This document shows, piece after piece, positions 1-11,031 of a stretch of 64,000 bases of DNA; position 1 is the stretch's first letter, and each line of letters opens with the position of its first letter. The stretch covers positions 2,055,297-2,119,296 of the forward strand of contig LNAC01000032.1 in NCBI GenBank assembly GCA_002007465.1, written 5' to 3'. Under the pieces are notes generated by a model. That model was not told the origin of the DNA. It did not search any database and saw nothing but the letters and a program-made list of their open reading frames with translations. The stretch is from Ailurus styani. Taxonomy: Eukaryota; Chordata; Mammalia; Carnivora; Ailuridae. The position numbers and the translations under genes are program-made.

Positions 1-113
1 CTCCGTGTCGGACTCTGTGCTCAGCATGGAGTGTGCTTGTCCCTCTTCCTCTGCTCCTTCCTGCCTCTACCCCCCTAAAATAAATAAATAAAATCTTACA
101 AAAAAAAAAAAAA
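1..113 (+). repeat. CAN-type SINE, 3' part, cut by window edge
   Basis: The left edge starts inside a forward tRNA-derived carnivore SINE. Visible are the pyrimidine-rich middle (CTTCCTCTGCTCC), the AAATAAATAAATAAAATCTT tail module and a poly(A) run. The tRNA-like head lies outside the window. Confidence 0.85.
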
Positions 114-1172
114 GGAAGCAGCAAATACTTCCAGCCACTTTGAAGAATCCATTAGTATGCAGCATTAGGGGTTCAGATTTTTAAAAAATTATTTATATAT
201 ATATTTAAAATTATATACATATATTTTAAATTATATCTTTCCATGTAATATATATGTAATTTTCTGTAATATATATATTTTTACATTAAATTTTTAAAAG
301 AAGAATAACTGTAAATCTGGACATTTTTCACCTTCCCTGCAAAGCTATTGCAATTCAACAAAATAACAGTATGTTTTTCTGACAGCTGCCCCACATGTAA
401 TTCCTTTCTGTGGCCACAGCAGGGCAGGAGTTCTCTTTCACAGGAATCACAGTACTTTGCCAAAATGTATTTTCGATACCTTGAGATTTACAAACCATAT
501 TTGCAAGCATAATAAAAAGGGAAACTTATTTTAAAAAAAGAAAAAAAAACTTGCCTCAATGTTGTGATCAAATAAACTCAAGGAAACATTACACAAAATG
601 GAAAAGGCTGCTTCCCACAGCAGTCAAGCATATCTTTAAAATGCAAATGGTTTACTCTTTTAATGATGAAAGAAAAATCTCGTGAAAGCAACACTTTCAG
701 ATGAATAAAATATCAAACCCAGGATATTTTCTTTTACATCTAGTTGCCTTGCAAATCATATAGACTTATAAAAGTGAAAAAAGAAACGTGTATTTGTCTG
801 GCAAGTTTGAGTTATTAAATCTTAAGAAAAAAAAAGAAAGAATTACTTTCACTTAAGCTTTTTAAAGTAAACCTCATTAATTTCATTTTTAAATGCAGAA
901 ATTTATTTAAAAAATAGCAAAAGTGGACTGAAACACCATCAGACAGATGGTCCCTGTTTTTTTTAATAAGATTACATGTTCAGAGTTACAAAATTCAGAA
1001 GGTACAAAGGATAAAAATATGAAAATTGAATACCATCTTCCCCTTTCCAGGTTCCCCCTTCCCTATTTCTTCTTCCTGTAAGTAACCACTATTAATAGAT
1101 TCTTATGAAGACTACTTTGCAAGGAATGTTTCACCCCAAGATTAAAAACAGCATTTAAAACAACAGACTTCC
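114..1172. other. AT-rich intergenic sequence, no gene seen
   Basis: About 1 kb of AT-rich DNA. Positions 181-300 are nearly pure A/T with short TATATA runs (low complexity). Open frames here are short and contain no recognisable protein. No older repeat could be named. By synteny with other mammals this should be the interval between RPL34 and OSTC, but no OSTC exon is present. Confidence 0.6.
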
Positions 1173-1373
1173 GGGGCCCCTGGGTGGCTCAGTTGGTTAA
1201 GCATCTGACTCCTGGTTTTGGCTCAGGTCATGATCTTTAGGTGGTAGGATTGAGCTCCACGTGGGGGTTTTGTGCTTAGTGCAGAGTCTTCTTCAGATTC
1301 TCTCTCCCTCTCCCTCCTGCTCTCTATCTCTGTCAAATAAATAAATACATAAAATCTTAAAAAAAAAAAAAAA
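1173..1373 (+). repeat. CAN-type SINE, forward, diverged
   Basis: The head reads GGGGCCCCTGGGTGGCTCAG and the A box/B box region is still recognisable (GGCTCAGGTCATGATC). It ends in AAATAAATAAATACATAAAA and poly(A). Several substitutions mark it as one of the older copies. Confidence 0.9.
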
Positions 1374-1551
1374 GCCTTCAATCTTTTCTTGAACCAAAAC
1401 TCAGATTGCAATTTTTGTTGCACTTGAGAAACGCAGCAGTGGCCTCAGAAGCAAAGGCCCATGTAAATGGCCAACCACACCACCACCATCCCCACTGCCA
1501 TCTATCAGAGGGAACAAGAAATCAAAGTGTCTTCTCACCTCCAGAAATGAT

Positions 1552-1752
1552 CTTTTTTTTTTTTAAAGATTTTTATTTATTCATTTGACACACACAGAGA
1601 GAGAGATCACAAGTAGGCAGAGAGAGAGGAGAGAGGAGGAAGCAGGCTCCCTGCTGAGCAGAGAGCCCGATGCAGGCCTCGATCGCAGGACCCTGGGATC
1701 ATGACCTGAGCCGAAGGCAGCGGCTTTAACCCACTGAGCCACCCAGGCGCCC
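1552..1752 (-). repeat. CAN-type SINE, reverse, with clear target-site duplication
   Basis: Poly(T), then the reversed tail module, a GA-rich middle and the reversed tRNA head ending GAGCCACCCAGGCGCCC. The host sequence AGAAATGATCTT occurs on both sides, which is a clean target-site duplication. The copy is close to the young mustelid-type consensus (GGCTTTAACCCACTGAGCC). Confidence 0.95.
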
Positions 1753-2165
1753 AGAAATGATCTTCCCAGAGGTAAGTTGTTTTCAGTATGTTTGAACTGC
1801 AGCTGCCCCTGCTGTCTGCCAGGAGCCCAGAGAAAAGACCTCGGTCTCCAAGGCTGTCAGTCTGGCCCTTTCATACTCACTCAAGTCGATTAAACAAAAC
1901 AAAGTAACACAAAACAATTCTATCTTAGAAATGACAGGGGGCTCTTTAAGACATTGATTCATCCATATTTGCACACATTGAAGAGAAAAGTATGTTTTAT
2001 ATATACACTGAATAAAATATCTAACTTTTTAAGAATGTTGTAAAATATTTCCATATGTACATTATATCAAAGTACTTTCCCCCCAAGTTCGGTTGAAAGG
2101 AAATACCCAGAGCATTAGGCTCATCAGAATAGATGTCTCCAGTTGTGGTTTTCAGACGCCCTAAC
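1753..2165. other. Unique intergenic sequence
   Basis: Non-repetitive as far as I can see. No coding potential, no RNA gene and no regulatory motif recognised. Confidence 0.5.
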
Positions 2166-2210
2166 ATGCTTCTGCCCAGAACTAATCAAATACAGCTTGG
2201 GATTTGCAGG

Positions 2211-2266
<56 letters not shown>

Positions 2267-2312
2267 NATGCTTCTGCCCAGAACTAATCAAATACAGCTT
2301 GGGATTTGCAGG

Positions 2313-2368
<56 letters not shown>
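2166..2368 (+). repeat. (GT)n microsatellite with duplicated flank around a single N
   Basis: Positions 2166-2266 and 2268-2368 are two near-identical units. Each is a 47-49 base unique stretch beginning ATGCTTCTGCCCAGAACTAA followed by a long (GT)n run. They differ mainly by an extra CT before the second GT run. A single N at 2267 separates them. This looks like an assembly join at a microsatellite where overlapping ends were not merged, so the second unit is probably not real DNA. A genuine 102-base tandem duplication is the alternative. Confidence 0.85.
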
Positions 2369-2371
<3 letters not shown>

Positions 2372-2635
2372 TCCTTACAAAGAGAAAAAAATCATTTGGA
2401 CAAAACATGATAGAGGAGGATGAGGTATCAGTCAAAGTTTTGGTTTATTTCCAACATTATCACTTGTTTTTAATCATTCAGATGAGAAGACTCCATCATG
2501 GCCACCTTGATGCGCTTTGTTGGTTTCTCCATAAACACATAAGAAGGCAGTTCCATACTAGAAGCAGGAAAGGATCATGCATTCTGGGGTGTGGATAACA
2601 CAGGATATTTAACTGAATATTTAAAGCAGCTCCAG

Positions 2636-2785
2636 TTATATTATCTTCATTTTATAGGTGTGGTGACTGAGATTTAGAGAGGGCAAGACACTTGCTCAAG
2701 GTCACCTAATTAGTGACAAAGAGGGGAACCTAAAATTTAAATCCCTATTTGTCTAACTCCAAATCATGTATTCTTTCTGCTGTAT
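2636..2785 (-). repeat. MIR SINE, reverse
   Basis: Contains the reversed MIR core: CATTTTATAGGTGTGGTGACTGAG, then a CTTGCTCAAGGTCACC segment, then a region resembling ATTCAAACCC. This is the ancient mammal-wide tRNA-derived SINE. The copy is strongly diverged. Confidence 0.8.
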
Positions 2786-2980
2786 CTTGTGAAAAGACAG
2801 TTCAAGATCCATCTCTGTGAGAATCAGTGAGGAGATCTTGTTAAAATGCAAGTTGTTGGCTGAACATTCAGAGATTGCGACTGAGAAAGTCTGAGATGGG
2901 GCTCAGGAATCTGACCATCAGATTCTTCAGTGAATCTAAAGTGTGAGAACATTTGTCCATATTGTAATGCTCAGTTGTTT

Positions 2981-3224
2981 GTTTTTTTTTTAAGATTTTC
3001 TTTATTTGACAGAGAGACAGCAAGAGAGAGAGAGAGAGAGAGAATGAGAGAGAGAGAGAGAGAGAGGGAGAGAAAGAGAGAACACAAGCAGGGAAGTGGG
3101 GGGAGGCAGGAGAGGAAGAAGCAGGCTTCCTGCTGAGTAGGGAGCACAACGTGGGGCTCAATCCCAGGACCCTGGGATCATGACATGAGGCAGACGATTA
3201 ATGACTGAGCTACCCAGGTGCCCC
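2981..3224 (-). repeat. CAN-type SINE, reverse, with expanded GA tract
   Basis: Poly(T), the reversed tail module, an unusually long (GA)n stretch near 3021-3070, and a reversed head ending GCTACCCAGGTGCCCC. The host AATGCTC is duplicated at both sides. The GA expansion grows from the pyrimidine-rich middle of the SINE. Confidence 0.93.
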
Positions 3225-3597
3225 AATGCTCTTTTTTTTTAAATACAGAAAGGGACATTTCATATGACAAACCTCATTTGCATCCCTGACATGTAATTGT
3301 AAAGAGGTGGCGTTCCCAGTGTGCTCTTCACCATTGACCATGTCCTTGGCATTACCTGTAGGCTTTGTATTGATATTTAATAGAATGATCCTTGACCCTC
3401 AGCAGATTTAATCACCAGCTTTACCTGCTTGAAATTCCTTTGACAGAAGTTGAGTCTTTCAGCCCACCATCAGGAATTCTAAAGCTAAAATGTAAACAGG
3501 CCTAAAGAAACACACCGACTCATGTTCATACTAGGGCTGATGGCAGATGTGTTCTGAGATTGGGTTTTGAGGAGAGATGGAAAGGGACCCGGAACTA
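3225..3597. other. Unique intergenic sequence
   Basis: No gene or recognisable repeat seen. Confidence 0.5.
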
Positions 3598-3755
3598 CTA
3601 TTGATTAAGTCCCTACTAGGTGCCAGGCACACTTAATCTTTTTAACAATCTTGGAAGAGAGGTATTCTTATACCCATGTTTGGGGTTCATAAAACAGAGA
3701 CTCAGAGCATTCAAGTAATTTCTCAAGATAGTATAACTAAGCAGTGGAGACTATG
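3598..3755 (-). repeat. MIR SINE, reverse
   Basis: Begins with the TAGGTGCCAGGCAC motif typical of the MIR tail in reverse. It continues through a decayed ATAAAACAGAGACTCAGAGC core to CTAAGCAGTGGAG. Highly diverged. Confidence 0.7.
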
Positions 3756-3854
3756 CTTTGTCCACTACACCAAGCCACATGCCTGTGTGTATGGAAAGAG
3801 GAGGCTCAGAGGAGAGAGATAGGAGACTTTGTATACTCCAGAAATTCTCCCCAG

Positions 3855-3920
3855 GGGCAGTACAGCCTAGTGCCTGGTATACACCCAGTGCGCATTTACT
3901 GTCTGTTGAATGAACTGATG
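3855..3920 (+). repeat. Probable L2 3' tail fragment
   Basis: AGTGCCTGGTATACACCCAG followed by TGTTGAATGAAC resembles the L2 LINE terminal sequence (CAGTGCCTGGCACATAG ... TGTTGAATGAATGAA). Short, so tentative. Confidence 0.45.
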
Positions 3921-5434
3921 TGAATTCCATCAAAATATTCTAAACTCTCATGTACTTAAAACCCTGAGGTAGCTCCCAACTGTCCACAGTAGTAATTCTC
4001 TAACTTGTTCAGAGAGCAAAGCACTTAGAAATCATGGTGCTCCTTTTAGAGCTTGATAGATTTATACATTATACCACAAATTAACTTATTGTTAATCAGA
4101 TTTTGTGCAGACAATATCCAGCACCAACAATTTAAGAAAAAATGTAAATCAACACATTCATCCATACATTTATAGTTTTTTTTCCTGTAAAAAAGAAAAC
4201 TGGGAATCTTGGATTACCTTGCAGAAGACCCAAATTTTATGGTTTGCTATTTCATTTTTCCAAAGTGTTGAGTTTCTCCTGATAAAGTTCAGAAGAAAAA
4301 TATAATCCCCCTTGGTTTTACATAGCACACTCCCAGACAACTCAGTATTTATAAAAACCACACAAAAGTACTTTTTTGTTTATATTTAAGTGGAGTTTAC
4401 CAAGGCTTAGATAATAATAAATAGGTTTCCCACCTACATAAAAATATGATTGGATATTGGAAGGTCACGTAGGACTCAGGACAATTTGTTGAGCAGGACT
4501 GTCCCATACATTAGAGAATGCGTAGCATCGGTGCCCCAGGGCATTTCCAACATGTCTCATAGCTGCTGTCTGAGCTTGAACCATTGATTTAAATGAATCT
4601 ACTAAGAGCCACGAGCACCTGAACTAAACTAGACTGTGAGGTCTTGGAGGGCACTGGTGATATTTATCACGTTCGCCCTCCAAGCCCCATCCAGTGCCTG
4701 AAGCACGTCTAATTCAAGGCGACGAAACAAATTCATATATCCATGAATGGGAGATTTTGGAGATTCCTAATCCAGTCTTCCTGAACCAGGAAGTGACTTG
4801 GCACAGAACCAGTGCCATAGTCGAGGCCTCTTTGCTTCTAGTATCATCCTCTTTCTAAAGGATCCTCCTCTTTCTGAAGATATTAGCCATCTTCAAATTG
4901 TGGTGCTTCACACTTTTAATCTCCAGAGTTACCAGAAAACATCCCAAGGGGAACTGGGGTTTCACCAGTTTTAAGGAAAACAATTTCTAGACTATTGATT
5001 TCCATATGTACTCTTTCCTAAAACTGATCCCCCCAGGAAGGCTTGACAGCAATTTTCCCTCTCATCCCCTCTTGTACAATCATTCGTCTCCCATTTTACA
5101 AAAGAAAGGGTGGTGTTCCATGGTGCTTTGACTGGAGGCCTGTAAAATTTGGGGGCAATAAATGGATAATTTTAAATATTGGGATCAGCACAGTCTCCTT
5201 CATACAAAGAAACTCCAATGGCTTCCCATCTATTCAGGGGCCGAAGAGCCAGAGCGAACCACACGTTTTGCAGGATTTGGCACAGGAGTACAAATAAATG
5301 TGGACTATCACATCGGATTATGTCTAAACACTAGGAAAGTATAAATTTGCCGAGAAATGATTTGACAAGATAAGTTCTAGCCTCTCCTTTGACAAACATA
5401 CCTTCCAAAGGTCTTAAAGGCCAAGCCCAACATT
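3921..5434. other. Intergenic sequence with one possible L2 tail
   Basis: About 1.5 kb, mostly unique. Near 4632-4745 a stretch reading GACTGTGAGGTCTTGGAGGG ... CCAGTGCCTGAAGCACGTCT looks like a decayed L2 3' end in forward orientation. No exon, RNA gene or clear regulatory element seen. Confidence 0.5.
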
Positions 5435-5930
5435 ATGATTCTAGGACTTGTCAGGGGCTCTCTGTCTAAGTGTGGCGGCATACGAGTGGCCTGTTCCCTG
5501 CCCAGGCCCCTTTTTCCAGACCTCTGGCCCTACCTACCTCGATGGGTCTCACGTGCAGCTGTGTGGACAGCTCAGCTCATCCACATCCAAGCTCCTGGCA
5601 TGGCCCCTGCAAACGTCCTCGGGCTTCCAGGGAGCACCGCGGGGGCACATTTCTCCCTGAGAGACGGGCCAGAAAGGAGAACTCAGGCAGGGCAAGGGGG
5701 ACTGGGATTCCTTGGGCATGGGTATCTGAGGCCATATGTACCCTCAGGGGGGGTACACATGCTCAGGGATAGCATACCCCTCCAGTCCCCTGGACTCTTT
5801 GTTTATGGGGTGGGGTACTGGCAGGGGAAAGCCAGCAGAGGCCCCTCTTGCCCACCTCCAGAACAGCGAGCTACAAGAACAGATACAGCCTGGCACCCTG
5901 CGAGCTTCCTACCCGCATCTGTCCTGCTCT
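5435..5930. other. GC-richer unique stretch under a long open frame
   Basis: GC-rich sequence compared with its surroundings and not recognisable as a repeat. It forms the first two thirds of an unusually long forward open frame (5435-6202, 255 codons), whose remainder runs through an L2 element. The composition is rich in Pro, Ser, Leu and Arg, as expected of a chance frame in GC-rich DNA, and I recognise no domain. Not called as a gene. Confidence 0.5.
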
Positions 5931-6290
5931 CTCCCTCCACTCCGGCCACATGGCACCCTCTGGCCTCCAGACTGTCCTCTACTTGGCCTGCTCTTCCCAG
6001 ATACCCTGTTTCCAGCCTTCTCAGAGCAGCCTTCCCTCACATCACTGTTGAAATCATAAGGCCCTGCTTTGCCCTGCATTCTGTCCCTTTTCCTTGCTTT
6101 CCTTCTCTCTGCAGATCAGTCACACTGCATATTCCACGCATTCACTCATGCATGGACTCGTTCATTCATTGTCTCCCCTCATTAGAATGTGATTTCCATT
6201 AAAGCAGGGATTTTTGTCTATTTTGTTTATCCTCTTGCCCAGAACACTGCCTTATAAATAGTAAATGAAATATAAAGAATGCTTGCTTGA
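5931..6290 (+). repeat. L2 LINE 3' end, forward
   Basis: Runs from CTCCACTCCGGCCACATGGC through a CCTTCCCTCACATCACT segment to TTAGAATGTGATTTCCATTA, AGCAGGGATTTTTGTCTATT and CTTGCCCAGAACACTGCC. This is the order of the L2 3' end. Well preserved for its age. Confidence 0.85.
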
Positions 6291-6990
6291 TTGATGTTCA
6301 AGAAATAAAAAACCAGTGGCAGGACTTTGTGTCTTCCCCTGTCTTACACGTAAGGGAAATGCTAAACACTGGAGCAGGACATCCTGGCCCGCACCGGGAT
6401 AACCTGACCTCAGATGAAATGCAGAATGATGAGGAAAGACAATTATCGTTGACCATCCTCCCCTCATTCACCTCCCTTAAATTGTCAAAGAATAGATAAT
6501 TCCTGAGAGAGAATTCCATGAAAGTGAAGCAAAAACACAGATAAAAGGGCAGTCCTGCCTTGTTTTACCCAGAGGGCAAAGGGGCGGCAAGACTCCATGC
6601 CTTGCTCTTTTGCTTTTCTTTCTTAGAATAGGATAGAATTGTGGAAATTGCCAATCAGGAATAGACTTTCAACATACAGAGTTTAAAATCCCATGGAGGA
6701 AATGGAATGATATGAGTCAAGAAGAAAAATAAAGAATATAAAACATCCAACTATTAAAAGAATCTATGCCTGTCTTTTTTTTTTTTCTTTTAAGGTTGCT
6801 ATGTATCTTCAATTTAATATATTTAAAAGGCGATTTTTTTTTCAAATTATTCACATCTTTACTGTGCTGGAAATTTTATCCTTTGCAATGATTTAAGTTT
6901 ACAATGAAAAGTTTTAGATGATGATCTAAAAATGGGAAAAGGTCTACAAAGTTTTTCAAAAATTCTTAAAGGATATACAAACAAAATCTT
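6291..6990. other. Unique AT-rich intergenic sequence
   Basis: Contains a short pyrimidine run near 6776-6793 and AT-rich stretches. No gene or named repeat recognised. Confidence 0.5.
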
Positions 6991-7205
6991 ATTTTTTTTT
7001 AAAGATTATTCGTTTGAGAGAGAGAGAGAGAGAGCATGCGAGCAAGCACACAAGCAAGAAGGACAGAGGGAGAGGGAGAGAAAATCCAAGCAGACTCCCT
7101 TGCAGGGTGCAGAGCCCGGCTAGGTTTGATCTCAGGACTCTGGGATCACAACGTGAGCTGAAACCAGGAATCCAACACTCAACCAGCTCTGCCACCCAGT
7201 GCCCC
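6991..7205 (-). repeat. CAN-type SINE, reverse
   Basis: Poly(T), AAAGATTATTCGTTTGAGAG, a GA-rich middle, and a degraded reversed head ending GCCACCCAGTGCCCC. Several indels, so it is an older copy. Confidence 0.9.
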
Positions 7206-7244
7206 AAGCTAAAATCATATTCAAAAACCATTGCACTGTACCAC

Positions 7245-7440
7245 TCTTTTAGTGGTATATTGCTATGTAACAGACTACCCCAAAATTTAATGGGGTAAAA
7301 CAACCATTTTATTTTTTCTCATCATCCTTTGGGTTCATTGGACTCAACAAGGCAGTTTTCTGCTGGTCTTGCTTGAGTTTTCTCACGCAGTTGCAACCAG
7401 ATAGCAGCTGTAGCTGGAAGCAGGAGTCATCTAGAGCGGG
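7245..7440. repeat. Old interspersed repeat, class uncertain (LTR- or DNA-type)
   Basis: Reads GCTATGTAACAGACTACCCC followed by an AAACAACCATTTTATT motif, a common mammalian repeat start. A related start occurs near 20,715. I recognise the pattern but cannot name the family. Confidence 0.5.
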
Positions 7441-7650
7441 AGGGTCCACAAACTACAACCCGTGGGCCCAATTTGTCCTCACACCAGTTTTTGTAAATAA
7501 AGCTCTACTGGAGCACAGCCATGAACATTCACTCAGGTACTGTCTAGGGCTGCCTCTGCACTCTCAGAGTTGAATAGTTTCATCATAGACCATATAGCTA
7601 ACAAAGTCTTTGTATGATTTAGTAATACTAAGATGCAGTAAACATTTGAA
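7441..7650. repeat. hAT-type DNA transposon fossil
   Basis: Contains CACAAACTACAACCCGTGGG, then GTTTTTGTAAATAAAGCTC and GGAGCACAGCCATGAACATT, then a GGCTGCCTCTGCACT-like segment. This matches the layout of a common mammalian hAT (Charlie-like) non-autonomous element. The family name is not certain. Confidence 0.6.
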
Positions 7651-8134
7651 TTTTCTTTAAGGCCATTTGTTCTTTAGGAATGTCAAACTATAAGCCTACT
7701 CCCAACCCAAGAGAGGAAAAGAGAGAGAAGCATGCCGGTGAGCAAGTGAAGCCCTCAGGCTATTTGCACAGGCCAAGGAATAGAGAAACTGAATGAGTAT
7801 TAGGGGAATTCAGTCAATAATTTTCATCCCTTTCTTCCTTAATAATAGGTTTATGCCTAAATTATCTAGGGGATTGCATAATTTAAATATCCTCTAATGC
7901 AGAGGAAAATGTCTTTGCTCCTAACTAAACAGTTCAGGAAAGCTTTTCTTTCATTGGTTTCCCTTAGGAAGGAGAGGGAGGCACACATTTTTTGGATCTG
8001 GGGCCACGTAGGTGGACCAAAAACTATATAGTAGCAGGGATGTTCCCTTTTAGTGATTAACAATTTGTTCATAAGTATCAGATTCATTCAGCTACAAATA
8101 TTGAGTGAACTGGGTTGCATGAATTGCTTTTATT
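7651..8134. other. Unique intergenic sequence
   Basis: No gene or named repeat recognised. Confidence 0.45.
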
Positions 8135-8520
8135 TTTTAATACACTCTCTTTCTTAAGGCATTTGCGCATGTTGGTCCTTATGTTTGGAATGTTCTCCCT
8201 ACTTGTCTCCCTACTCCCAGCTAAAATCTACTTGTCCTTGCCAAGATATTAAACATCACTTCCTCCGAAAAGCCTACTTTACCATCTTGTGAGGGTTCTT
8301 TCTTGCCCTGTTTCACAACGCTGTAGTTTCTCTCTCTGATTCTTATCCCAAAGTATGCAATTAAATATGTATTTGTTTCCTCATTTAACATGGTCTCCCC
8401 TATGTGCCATGAGAGCAGGGAAGAGTCTGCTTTGTTGACTACTATATTACTATTTACCCAAGAGCACAATTTCTGGAACACAGTAGTTTCTAGTAAATAT
8501 TTGCTGAGTGAAAGAATGAA
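8135..8520 (+). repeat. L2 LINE 3' end, forward
   Basis: Shows the L2 landmarks in order: TTGGAATGTTCTCCCTACTT, AAACATCACTTCCTCCGAAA, GAGAGCAGGGAAGAGTCTG, TTTCTGGAACACAGTAGTTT and AATATTTGCTGAGTGAAAGA. Confidence 0.85.
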
Positions 8521-9031
8521 AGCTAAAGCAAACTGTTAAGACTATAAATGTAGTGGCAAAAGTATTTATATAATCCCTCAAATTAACCAGAAACATTTAA
8601 GATTTACTCAAAATTACTGAACAGCTAATATTTTGGAAACCCGAAAGTATCTTTTGATCCAGAATTATTGTGGGTCTTGTCCTTTAGAAAGAAAATTCAT
8701 AGACTGTCTTAACTTTTCTACTCCTGGATTAGAATACAGTGTTTATCACATCTAGTTCTCATTGTTTAAGATGAAACTTGCACCTTTGCACGGTTTTTAA
8801 TTATTTTCCCCTACATTCACACACCCAGATTCAATGCTTTGTTTTGTATTTTATAAAATCAAATCCCAGAATATTCACAGAATCAAAGCATTAATAAGCA
8901 TTTATTACAATTTTAAAGTGTAAATCATTATCAAATAGGTACCAGAGAAAGCTCCTGAAACCAACAGTATCATTATTTAAGTTGTGATGATAGACTATAA
9001 CTTGAGTAATAGCCAGTGGCTTGCTGATAAT
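8521..9031. other. Unique intergenic sequence
   Basis: AT-rich with no recognisable gene. The right end (ATAGCCAGTGGCTTGCTGATAAT) becomes the target-site duplication of the next SINE. Confidence 0.5.
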
Positions 9032-9225
9032 ATTTTTTTTAAGATTTTGTTTACTTGACAGAGAGTGTGTGCGCACAGAAGCAGGCAGAATGGCAGGCAG
9101 AGGGAGAGGGAGAAGCAGGCTCCCTGCTGAGCAACGAGCCCAATGTGAGGCTGGATCCCAGGGCCCTGAGATCGTGACCTGAGCCCAAGGCAGATGCTCA
9201 ACTGACTGAGCCACCAAGGCTCCCC
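9032..9225 (-). repeat. CAN-type SINE, reverse, diverged target duplication
   Basis: Poly(T), GATTTTGTTTACTTGACAG, a GA-rich middle and a reversed head ending GAGCCACCAAGGCTCCCC. Flanks GGCTTGCTGATAATAT (left) and GGCTTGTTGGTAATAT (right) are the target-site duplication with a few mutations. Confidence 0.95.
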
Positions 9226-10180
9226 GGCTTGTTGGTAATATTTAACATCCAGCTGCCAAGGAAGGAAAAGAATTTTTGTAGCATTTGCTGATTTCCCAGG
9301 TAAAAACTCCCATCACGATAATTTCAAGGTATGAACCTGACATCAATGAACGCAGAGCTGGGAAGAGATGCACACAATTGGCTCTCGCGGCTGGAATGAG
9401 CTGGCTCCACACCCCACCGGCTCTATTGGTAATACCTAATAATTATAAACTCTTACTAAGTAATGTACCTCAGGGAAAAACTTTAATATTCAGCCCTGCT
9501 TCACAACCTTACTCCATAAGAATTGTATATGATTTTAATTGGTGTGATAAGAAATATAGTTTATAATTAAAGCTGGACATAGTCCTGATTATCAAAAATC
9601 TGGGAACCCAAGCTCCAAATCATTAGGGTAAAAATTTTTAAGTATGTTACTACACTGCTGAAAATAAACTTAATTTACTTATTTAAACATATGGAGATTT
9701 TCTGCTTTTAAGGGTGTAAGACCCCCCCCATCCTTCTAACAGAATTTATAAGCAATTCAATGGAAGGAGAAATACTAGACTTTAAAAAGAAATCACTGAC
9801 TACATTCGTATGTCTTTTTAGGAAATGTCAAGAATACTTAAGTCACACACACAGAACTGGATTCAATAAAAGCTTCATTTTGCTCTTTATAAAATCAAAA
9901 CGCAGAACAGTGCAGAATTCATTTTGGTCACTTGGGCAGAGTTGGTACTGTATTCACACCCATCTGTGTCCTTCTCAGTGTACACACCACAGGATGAATT
10001 CGGCACTGCTGTGAGTGCTGGGGCGGGCGAAGGAAGCTGGATTGCACAGTGTGAGGGAAGATGAGGAGAGGCATAAGCAAAGGGCAGCTGAAGAAGTGTG
10101 GCCTGTGGCCAAGAACTTCAGTGGTTCAATTAACACAGGTGAATGAATGGGTCACCAATCAGGCACATCTCATAACTCAT
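9226..10180. other. Unique intergenic sequence
   Basis: About 950 bases without a recognised repeat or gene. A homopolymer run of C lies at 9722-9729. Confidence 0.5.
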
Positions 10181-10543
10181 TGTTATGGACATTAGCTTGT
10201 CTGGGTCCCCCTCAAAATTCCTAAGTGGAAACTCTAATCCCCAATGTGATGGTATAAGCAGTGGGGGGGGCCTTTGGGAAGTAATTGAATCTTGAGGGTG
10301 AGACCCTCATAATGACATCAGCGCCCTTGTAAGAAGAGACACAGAGGGCTTGCTTCCTCTCCATCATGCAAGAATTACAGGGAGACCACCCTCTGCTAAC
10401 CAGTAAGAGAGCCTTCACTAGGAACTGAATCTGCCAGCACCCTGATCTTTGCCCTACCTGTCTCTAGCACTATGAGATATGTTTGTAGTTTAAGTTCCTC
10501 AGTCTGTGGTAATGAGTTACAGCAGCCTGAGTGGACTAAGACA
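10181..10543 (+). repeat. ERVL-MaLR solo LTR, forward
   Basis: Starts TGTTATGGACATTAGCTTGT. It then carries the MaLR landmarks AATGTGATGGTATAAGCAG, GGGGGCCTTTGGGAAGTAAT, GTGAGACCCTCATAATGACA, CACTAGGAACTGAATCTGCC and AGCAGCCTGAGTGGACTAAG. This is a solo LTR of the mammalian MaLR group with no internal retroviral sequence next to it. Confidence 0.85.
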
Positions 10544-10828
10544 CTTAGGAAGCACTACTGTAACCCTAGGAACTAAATTTTATTTATGTACCGTACTTCA
10601 GTGCCAGCTTATGAATTTAAAAACAATCAGCATAAATGAAATGATCAAATATGAGAATGCTCATGAGTATTAAAAAAGAGAAAAACTGGAAATAATCTAA
10701 ATGTTCAAAAGAAAGGGAGTCAATTATGGCAGATTTGACGGCAGATGCAGCCATTAAAACATTTTTCTGTTAAATGGGTTGAAAATTTATATAGTATGCC
10801 TGCAACTTCAATTTAAAAATCTCGCCTT
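10544..10828. other. Unique intergenic sequence
   Basis: Includes a GAAACTGGAAATAATCTAAA-like stretch that could be a decayed L1 3' fragment, but it is too short to call. Confidence 0.4.
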
Positions 10829-11031
10829 GGGCGCCTGGGTGGCTCAGTGGGTTAAAGCCTCTGCTTTCGGCTCAGGTCATGATCTCAGGGTCCTGGGATC
10901 GAGGCCCGCATCAGGCTCCCTGCTCAGCGGGGAGCCTGCTTCCCCTTCTCTCTCTCTGCCTGCCTCTCTGCCTCCTTGTGATCTCTCTCCCTCTGTGAAA
11001 TAAATAAATAAAATCTTAAAAAAAAAAAAAA
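10829..11031 (+). repeat. CAN-type SINE, forward, young mustelid-type copy
   Basis: Near-consensus example: head GGGCGCCTGGGTGGCTCAGT followed by GGGTTAAAGCCTCTGCTTTC. The B-box region is CTGGGATCGAGGCCCGCATC, then a pyrimidine-rich middle (GCCTGCCTCTCTGCC), an AAATAAATAAATAAAATCTT tail and poly(A). The flank CTCGCCT is repeated on both sides. The GGGTTAAAGCC form is shared by the least diverged copies in this window. Confidence 0.96.

Noticed and set aside
2124..2435. Histidine/threonine-repeat open frame
   Set aside because: Produced by translating the (GT)n microsatellite and crossing the N at 2,267.
5435..6202. Forward 255-codon open frame as a protein-coding gene
   Set aside because: It runs into an L2 element, has no recognisable domain and has a biased composition typical of GC-rich non-coding DNA. 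It is kept only as a finding to check.
10181..10543. Endogenous retrovirus with coding potential at the LTRs (also 36,585, 44,151, 52,997)
   Set aside because: All are solo LTRs of old MaLR/ERVL groups with no gag, pol or env sequence beside them.
10829..11031. tRNA-like sequence in SINE heads (here and in all other CAN-type copies)
   Set aside because: These heads derive from a tRNA and keep A/B-box-like motifs, but they are joined to the SINE body and tail and cannot fold as a complete tRNA. They are not tRNA genes.
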